A DNA stretch of 64,000 bases from Ecytonucleospora hepatopenaei (Eukaryota > Microsporidia > Enterocytozoonidae), in assembly GCA_026692725.1 (NCBI GenBank), contig JAPMUG010000005.1:1-64000 (forward strand). The letters run 5' to 3'. This document shows positions 58,514-64,000 of this stretch, piece after piece. Position 1 is the stretch's first letter. Each line of letters opens with the position of its first letter. Made by a program: the position numbers and the translations under genes. The notes beneath the pieces were generated by a model. The model was not told the origin of the DNA and ran no database searches. It was given only the letters and a program-made list of their open reading frames with translations.

Positions 58514-59168
58514 ATTTATATGATTTCGTATTATATATAAATATAAATTTATTCATTATAAAATTACACACAAAATATTCAAAAAACATCATTTATACTT
58601 TAGCAATATAAAAGTAATTGTGATAAAATTTCTTCTCTTTTATAATAACAGGATGTTAGCACAAGGTTATAAAAAAATAAAAAGGTATAAAAATTAGTTG
58701 ATGTATTAATCTATCTTATCTTTCTTTCTATATTTACTTTGTTAGATTATATATGTTAAAGACATTAATTTATTAAATAATACTTGTCGTAAAGCAATTA
58801 TATCATAAAACAGTAAATTAGATATTTAACTTAGAAAAGTTTTTAACCTTAAATTATATTTAGTAGTTTAGTTACTTTATAAATAAGCTAAAATTTTATA
58901 ATAACACATTACTAAAAGAATATTTTAGATATTTAGACTATTTGACAAAGATAAAGTCAAATTAATAATGGATGTTAATGGATTTTTACATATTTGGAAA
59001 TAAAGAGTCTTATTTTAGCATTAAGTGGATATTCACAGCAGAATTTTATAAAATGAACTTATAAATGCTAAAATGATTAGAAATTAACGTATTTTTAAAG
59101 TTGTCATGAGATACCAGTAAAGAATAATTAAAATTTTTTAATTAATTTAATTTTGTATCCCTATTTTA
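58514..59168. other. Intergenic region with element relic copy C
   Basis: About 650 A+T-rich bases. The relic is at 58885-58965. The last bases (GTATCCCTATTTTA) hold the CCC start motif at 59159-59161 of the next gene. Confidence 0.45.
58885..58965 (+). mobile_element. Relic of a dispersed element, copy C
   Basis: It reads KLKFYNNTLLKEYFRYLDYL then TKIKSN and a stop. The YLD block aligns with YLDTLEQKE of copy A and YLDLNEEKK of copy B. Confidence 0.35.
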
Positions 59169-59932
59169 ATGCTAGTATTTTTATTAAATAGTTTGTTTTA
59201 TGAAACTGTGCAATGCTCAAGTCAATTGAGAGTTGAAATACTAAGAGAAGATGATGCTTTTATATTGAAAGGGAAAGCAAATGGTAAAAGATGTTCTATG
59301 GATGTAAGAAAATATGAAAATGGAGAAGCTGGTCCAGTAGATTATAATAAAGATATGTTAAAATTAGACATTGAGGAAATTAAAAAAACGATGAAAGATC
59401 CAAATAAATGTAGAAACTTATATTATGAACTATGTGAAGTAGGAAAAGGTTTCGAAACAGGTAAAACTATCTTTGTTCAAATTAAACCTTTAGATGCTAA
59501 ACGAAAAGGGGTAACACCATTTTCTATTTTAGAATCCACGGTTGTTTTGAATTATCGGTTGGCTTTAACTTTTTAAAAACAAATAAAGTGTCGCTTAAAG
59601 TAACAAGCACAAATCCATTTGGTAGTAGTGATGGTCCAGAAGAAGATACTTCAGGTGATAAGCCAGGCTCATCTAGGAAAAGAAGAAGAGAAGAAACAGC
59701 AGCACCTAAAGCTAAAAAGGCTAAGAAAGCAGTAGTTGCAGTGGAACCAGAAGAAGAAGATGATGATGAAGAAGTTGATGATGATGATGATGATGAAGGT
59801 GAATCAGATGAACAAAAACATGATGAATCAGATGAAGGTGAATCAGATGAACAAAAACATGATGAATCAGAAGATGATGATAGTGATTCTAGTGAAAAAT
59901 GCACACTTGAAGTAGTTTTCCCTTCTGATTAA
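59169..59932 (+). pseudogene. Secreted four-cysteine protein, frameshifted (family member 1)
   Basis: The ATG at 59169 gives signal peptide MLVFLLNSLFYETVQC and a domain with C16, C42, C81 and C89, matching member 3 at 62278. After VTPFSILESTVVLN the frame changes near 59555. The other frame continues LSVGFNFLKTNKVSLKVTST, a basic patch (RKRRREETAAPKAKKAKK), a long Asp/Glu run with an EGESDEQKHDESD repeat, and the family end SDSSEKCTLEVVFPSD. A single shift separates a full-length reading, so this may be a recent break or an error. Confidence 0.65.
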
Positions 59933-60529
59933 GTCTTTTCAAAACTTAAAATGAAACTGTTTCTAAAAGCAAAAGAGGGTTAGAAACAAGTTCTTATTTT
60001 GATTGTTTATGTCTATTTATTAAAAAAAGATATAATAAATTAATAAATTATGCTAAAAATAAGTGTAATATTTTATAAAACATTTAAACCTATAATTTAT
60101 TATTAAAAAAATAACAAAACTAATTAAAAGTTTTAATATGTTGTAAAAGATGATTTTCAAAAGGAAAATAAATTACGAATATTATTAGACATTGTATTGT
60201 TTAATAAAATAATGTTTAAATTTTATATTATCTTTATTAATAGAATATAAAATTATTCATTACTAACAGAATATTTACAATATACATTTGTTAAAAATAT
60301 ATAACAGTATAATATATAAATATGTTTTTATATGTAAAATTTAAATTTATCACATCTTTAAGCAATAAAAAATATAACGTAATAAATAATGCGTATAGTT
60401 ATAACTTTATTTAGATACTCATGCTGGGTTAAAAAGAATTTTAGTATTTAAAAGAACATAATTATTAAAAAAGACCATAAATTTAAAAATAAAATAAAAA
60501 TTCAGACAAAAAATATAAAAAATTTTGCT

Positions 60530-60665
60530 TGAAGCTCGGATACGCAGTTTTTCTTAGAAATGACCTAAGCTGTCATCCTCTGCCTCATGGCTTGCACCCG
60601 TCACTGATTGCTGGTCGTTAGTGCGTTGACCGTGTAAGCACTTGTCTGCTGTGCCTTCTTTGTAA
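60530..60665. ncRNA. Candidate structured noncoding RNA
   Basis: About 135 bases of near-balanced composition in A+T-rich DNA and without an open frame, so purifying selection on RNA is plausible. Inverted repeats are visible: CTTAG/CTAAG (60553-60557 with 60565-60569), GGTC/GACC (60613-60616 with 60628-60631) and GCAC/GTGC (60638-60641 with 60651-60654). It does not match 5S, U6, SRP domain IV or tRNA by eye. The strand is not decided. Confidence 0.4.
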
Positions 60666-60764
60666 ATAAATTGTGTCATTATATAAATGTAATTTAATAA
60701 AAAAATGTAATAAAATTAATGTAAAAAAATGTGGGTGAAATTTTTTTGTTCTTTATTTTTTTAC

Positions 60765-60810
60765 CCGTTAGTGTTAGTCCGGTTAGTTAGTGCTGTTGGT
60801 TAGTGACCTT
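60765..60810. repeat. Cluster of telomere-like TTAG motifs
   Basis: Five TTAG motifs occur in 46 bases, including GGTTAGTTAGTG. The opposite strand has CACTAACTAACC, about one and a half copies of the telomeric C-strand unit seen at base 1. It could be an interstitial telomeric tract or a telomerase-RNA template; see findings. Confidence 0.4.
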
Positions 60811-60842
60811 AAAAAAATACAATAATAAATTTTTCAAAAAAA

Positions 60843-61456
60843 ATGCTTAAGCTTGCGCAGTGCAGTAAGTTAGAAGTTTCAATAAATGAACGAAGAAAAC
60901 TTGTAAAAAAGTTAAAGTATCAAGACATGTTAGAATTAAGTGAAAGGAATGTAAAAAAATTATGGCTGATGAAGATATGCGTTGAACTAGCTGTTTTAGA
61001 TTACGAAAAGTAGGTGGTGGTAATCTTTCGCAAGAAAAAGTTTTTAATTATGTATTGTCAGATAGAGCTGATGAAAATGGTAAAGTTGAAATCCCTTATT
61101 TATCCAATTTTATTTTATTAAATAGAGAAGAAGCAGTAGAAATTCTAGAAAATAGAGGAATGTCTATAGAATTTGATAGACACGTACCGATTGAAATTGA
61201 AGATACTGATGATAGAGGTGATGGTAAAGATAAGAAAGATAAAAAAGATTCAGATAGTAGTGAGTCTAGTGAAGAATGCAAGCTTGAATCTGTATTTCCA
61301 GAAAAAATAATAGTTGAAGAAGAGGAAGAAGAAGAAAGTAAAAAAGGTAAAAAAAGAAAATTAAATGTAGCTGAATCAGAAGCTGTTTGTTCTGTAAAAG
61401 CAAAAATAACCAGAAAAGAAGAAGAAAAATCTGAAATAGATAAAAAAGATGATTAA
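60843..61456 (+). pseudogene. Four-cysteine secreted family, decayed member 2
   Basis: An ATG at 60843 gives MLKLAQCSKLEVSINERRK, and then KYQDMLELSERNVKK, matching member 3 (FQCKLEVAI, NQDMLELSQNTVKE). A frame change, an in-frame TGA (in ATGCGTTGAACT), and then TSCFRLRKVGGGN follow. From about 61000 the frame is open: EEAVEILENRGMSIEF, a Lys/Asp run, DSDSSESSEECKLESVFPEK, GKKRKL and a tail ending IDKKDD. The signal peptide and first cysteine region are missing. It is a truncated, disrupted tandem copy. Confidence 0.75.
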
Positions 61457-62277
61457 CTTATTGTTTTATTATCTAATGACCATAAAATAAATCAATCAGA
61501 AAACCATCCAATTTCATAATTGATTAATTATTTTTAAAAAGTAAAATTTTTTATAATAATTATTAAAAATGTATTGCCTTTTTTGTTTTTAAACCAGGTT
61601 TTATATACAAATTTATTCAAAAAATAACAAGAACATATAAATACATGCTTAACCTTATATTTTGAATACAATAAACTGAGCCCTAAGGAAATTAAAAAAA
61701 CACACTATGCGACTAAGACTGCTCTATCCACAAATTACAAAAACAACCTGCTGCTTTCATCCCGCCTTGGGATTACTATACATAAACGCACATCAATCTA
61801 TATAAAATACACTAATGCCGAAGTACTTCGGTCAAAGGCTTTAATTTCAAGCCGTGTGTGAAGGAAATTTTGCTAAATAAAGTTTGTTATAACAAACATC
61901 CTTGCTCCCTCTTTTAAAAAAATACATTTATTTCATAAAAAATCTTTCAGCTAAAGTAAAACGTTCGTAAACATTCAAAAATTAACTCCTTTTTGTACCT
62001 ATATCTTATATCCTATAATTTTTCATAATTCATACTTAACACTATCTATTTCTTCTCTTTGCCTTTAACTTATTTTTGTAAAAGCTCATTAAAAAGTTTA
62101 TTTTGGTGAGAGACAACTTATATTAAAAATGAAATTAAAACTTTAAAAAAGCATATGCCAACTTTTTATTTTTAAAATATGTGCGCAATTTGTATAAAAC
62201 AATGTAAATAAAATTTAAAATTTTTTTCAATTTTTTAATTTTCACTTAAATTAAAATTTTTTAATAACCCCAAATTA
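61457..62277. other. Intergenic region with a duplicated 3' flank and an RNA-like island
   Basis: The first 60 bases match the 3' flank of member 3 (TTATTATCTRATxACC and AACCATCCA), so the tandem duplication included flank DNA. An island at 61675-61900 is listed separately. CCCC at 62268-62271 is the start motif of member 3. Confidence 0.5.
61675..61900. ncRNA. Candidate structured noncoding RNA
   Basis: About 225 bases with higher GC than their surroundings and no open frame. Perfect hairpins include CCGAAGTACTTCGG (near 61820), GGCTTTAATTTCAAGCC (near 61840), ATCCCGCCTTGGGAT (near 61760) and GTTTGTTATAACAAAC (near 61885). The minus strand GGCGGGATGAAAGCAGCAGG is slightly like the SRP helix-8 tip but lacks its GGAA loop. 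Identity and strand are unknown. Confidence 0.4.
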
Positions 62278-63504
62278 ATGTTTTTGTCTTTTTTAACAAA
62301 CATTTTTATAGCTTTTGCAGATTGCACTGAACTACTTGTCAAAGTTGTTGAAACAGAAGACGGAGTTGGTATCATAGGATTTGTAGATGGATTTCAATGT
62401 AAGTTAGAAGTTGCAATATTAAAAGAGAAAAAGTTGTCACAAGTGTTATTAAATCAAGACATGTTAGAATTAAGCCAAAACACTGTAAAAGAAATGATGA
62501 CTAATAAAAGCGTATGTCAAGGCAGTTGTTATAGATTACGTAAAGAAGATGGTGGTAGTGATATTGATGAAACAGTTTATATTCAGCTATTGCCAAATGA
62601 GGGTGAAAATTTGGACGAAGTTCAACCATCTTTATTAGACGAGGACACTGTTTTAAATAGTGAAGAAGCAAAAAAAATGCTAGAAAATAAAGGCATGTCT
62701 TTAGATATAACAAGAATTGATCCGTTTGAATCTAAAACTGGTGGTGATGATGGTGATGGTGACGATGTTGATGGTGGTGATGATGATGGTGGTGATGATG
62801 ATGGTGGTGACGATGATGGTGGTGACGATGATGGTGGTGACGATGATGGTGGTGACGATGATGGTGGTGACGATGTTGATGGTGACGATGTTGATGGTGA
62901 CGAAAAAGAAAAAGAAAAAGAAAAAGAAAAAGATGAAGATAAAGATAAAGATAAAGATAAAGATAAAGAGGAAGAGGACGATAAAGAAAAAGAAAAAGAA
63001 AAAGATACTGGTGATGAAGATGAAGATACTGGTGATGAAGATGAAGATACTGGTGATGAAGATGAAGATAAGAAAAATGAGAATAGCACTGGTAAAAAAA
63101 CTAAAGGTTCTATTCCTACATCTACTGATAATACAGAAACAGAAGGCAGTGAAGATTATGAAAAGAAAGAGGAAGAAAAGAGAAGAGAAGAAGTCAAGAA
63201 AAAGAAAGTTGAAGAAGAAAAGAGAAGAGAAGAAGAAAGAAAGAGAAAAGAAGGTAAAACTACACCAAGCGTGCCTAAGAAACATCCTAAAAAAGATTCA
63301 GATAGTAGTGAGTCTAGTGAAGAATGCAAGCTTGAAGCTGTATTTCCAGAAAAATTAGTGGTTGGAGAAAAGGAAGAAGAAGAAAGTAAAAAAGGTAAAA
63401 AAAGGAAATTAAGTGAAACTAAATCAGAAGCTGCTTCTTCTAGAAAATCAAAAATGATCAGAAAAGAAGAAGAAACTTCTGACACAGGTAAAAAAGATGA
63501 TTAA
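62278..63504 (+). CDS. Secreted four-cysteine protein with acidic repeats and NLS-like motif (member 3)
   Basis: A 408-residue protein with an intact frame and CCCC start motif. Signal peptide MFLSFLTNIFIAFADC is followed by a domain with C16, C41, C80 and C84. An Asp/Glu region comes next, then tandem GGDDD units, KE and DK runs, and three TGDEDED units. The tail is Lys-rich with KKGKKRKLSETKSEA (an NLS-like cluster) and the family end DSDSSESSEECKLEAVFPEK. A secreted protein with a basic cluster could enter host nuclei, as some microsporidian effectors do (inference). Without similarity to known folds. Confidence 0.85.
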   Translation: MFLSFLTNIFIAFADCTELLVKVVETEDGVGIIGFVDGFQCKLEVAILKEKKLSQVLLNQDMLELSQNTVKEMMTNKSVCQGSCYRLRKEDGGSDIDETVYIQLLPNEGENLDEVQPSLLDEDTVLNSEEAKKMLENKGMSLDITRIDPFESKTGGDDGDGDDVDGGDDDGGDDDGGDDDGGDDDGGDDDGGDDDGGDDVDGDDVDGDEKEKEKEKEKDEDKDKDKDKDKEEEDDKEKEKEKDTGDEDEDTGDEDEDTGDEDEDKKNENSTGKKTKGSIPTSTDNTETEGSEDYEKKEEEKRREEVKKKKVEEEKRREEERKRKEGKTTPSVPKKHPKKDSDSSESSEECKLEAVFPEKLVVGEKEEEESKKGKKRKLSETKSEAASSRKSKMIRKEEETSDTGKKDD

Positions 63505-63720
63505 CTTGTTTTTTATTATCTGATTACCAGAAAATAAATTAATTAAGAAACCATCCATTTTTATTAATTTTAACATTATTTTCTATTGTTTTATATATCA
63601 CTCTTTCTTTTGTGTAAAATAATGCATAAAGTTATTAAATATTTTTAACCCATATATTTTAACTTTAAAACTGTAACATTATTCGGCTTGTATATTTATT
63701 AAACAATATTTTAAGTTATA
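63505..63720. other. 3' flank of member 3, duplicated
   Basis: Bases 63505-63565 repeat the 3' flank of the decayed copy at 61457. TTAACCCATAT at 63646-63656 may be the start motif for the next gene. Confidence 0.45.
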
Positions 63721-64000
63721 ATGAGTTTTTGGGATAGCTGCTGTCTAGGATGCCTTGGTGGTGAACCGGTAAAAAAGACTGTGTTTGTCATTGGAAAGGA
63801 TGAAGATAAAATGTGGTTTTTAGAGCAGTTTGGAATAAATGAATCAAATAAAGGTAAGTACAGTACTAAAAAAATAAAAAAGATGGAACAGGATGACAAT
63901 TCTACATATCAAGAATATAGCATATGTTTAAACAGCACAGTTGTTATCTTTAGTTTTGTTAGCAGTGAAATTGATGATCCAAACGTAGAAGAAATTCACT
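63721..64000 (+). CDS. Partial gene cut by the window end, weakly GTPase-like
   Basis: An ATG at 63721 opens at least 93 codons in frame to the end of the window. It begins MSFWDSCCLGCLGGEPVKKT, a Cys-rich start that could be lipidated. VFVIGKDEDKMWFLEQFG sits where small GTPases have a G1 loop, but the GxxxxGKS residues are not kept, and NSTVVIFSFVSSEIDDPNVE recalls the ARF/ARL IFVVDSND region. A GTAAGT at 63854-63859 is read through in frame and need not be an intron. Assignment is tentative. Confidence 0.5.
   Translation, partial: MSFWDSCCLGCLGGEPVKKTVFVIGKDEDKMWFLEQFGINESNKGKYSTKKIKKMEQDDNSTYQEYSICLNSTVVIFSFVSSEIDDPNVEEIH

Larger units (their letters stand above)
59933..60842. other. Intergenic region with GC-richer island and TTAG cluster
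   Basis: About 900 bases. It contains the island at 60530-60665 and, at 60765-60810, a cluster of TTAG motifs. Both are treated separately. The rest is A+T-rich without coding sense. Confidence 0.5.

Noticed and set aside
61740..61775. SRP RNA helix-8 tip on the minus strand
   Set aside because: It has GCAGCAGG on one side, but the GGAA-type loop and the Alu-domain motifs are not in the right order.
62622..63358. Ser-rich, Ile-rich and Met/Lys-rich open frames overlapping family member 3
   Set aside because: They are other frames of triplet and hexamer repeats in the real gene.
63854..63859. GTAAGT as an intron 5' splice site
   Set aside because: The frame reads through without a stop and no branch/acceptor motif follows nearby. 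The gene is cut by the window end, so it stays open but unsupported.

Overview
This window looks like one end of a chromosome from a microsporidian, an obligate intracellular fungal relative, most plausibly of the Nosema/Vairimorpha type (inference). The DNA is extremely A+T-rich. Genes are short and closely spaced, and no introns were recognised. Eukaryotic orthologs are present but reduced compared with yeast. A CCC or GGG motif sits just upstream of many start codons, which is a known microsporidian start signal. The gene set includes RAD6, actin, eIF2-gamma, MED6, ISU1, DRE2 and proteasome alpha.

Layout. 1-814 is degenerate TTAG-type telomeric repeat. 815-1251 is a perfect 30-bp satellite, followed by A+T-rich subtelomere to about 3.6 kb. 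3.6-8.7 kb holds three frame-disrupted genes full of Asn/Ile/Tyr-coding simple repeats: a TPR protein resembling an anaphase-promoting complex (APC/C) subunit, N-myristoyltransferase, and a membrane/coiled-coil protein. 9-47.4 kb is a compact housekeeping core carrying ubiquitin and proteasome genes, cyclin, NOP56, a dUTPase-like protein, homeodomain and forkhead regulators, Sec7, actin, the Fe-S genes DRE2, TAH18 and ISU1, MSH2, MED6, GRASP, a CM1 coiled-coil protein, a thioredoxin-like protein and eIF2-gamma. Within this core, 36.2-39.9 kb is a run of small, fast-looking secreted or single-pass membrane proteins. 47.5-64 kb is sparser and accessory-like. It contains secreted paralogs (one broken), a 5S rRNA gene, two more low-complexity housekeeping genes (TFB2 and an APC1-like gene), a tandem family of four-cysteine secreted proteins with acidic tails and NLS-like motifs, and two GC-richer islands that may be noncoding RNAs.

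How the genes work together. DRE2 and TAH18 are partners in cytosolic Fe-S assembly, and ISU1 is the mitosomal scaffold that starts Fe-S synthesis. N-myristoyltransferase and the GRASP protein (which begins Met-Gly) form a possible enzyme-substrate pair. The APC/C-like subunits, cyclin, CM1 protein and actin relate to cell division. RAD6 and MSH2 relate to DNA repair. The secreted and membrane proteins are candidates for the spore surface or host interface.

The points most worth following up are: the division into two gene-composition classes, with frame breaks located in simple repeats; the NLS-bearing secreted family; a dUTPase-fold protein that has lost catalytic motifs; a truncated thioredoxin-reductase fold; dispersed relics of one ancient element; and a small cluster of TTAG motifs that could be an interstitial telomeric tract or a telomerase-RNA template.
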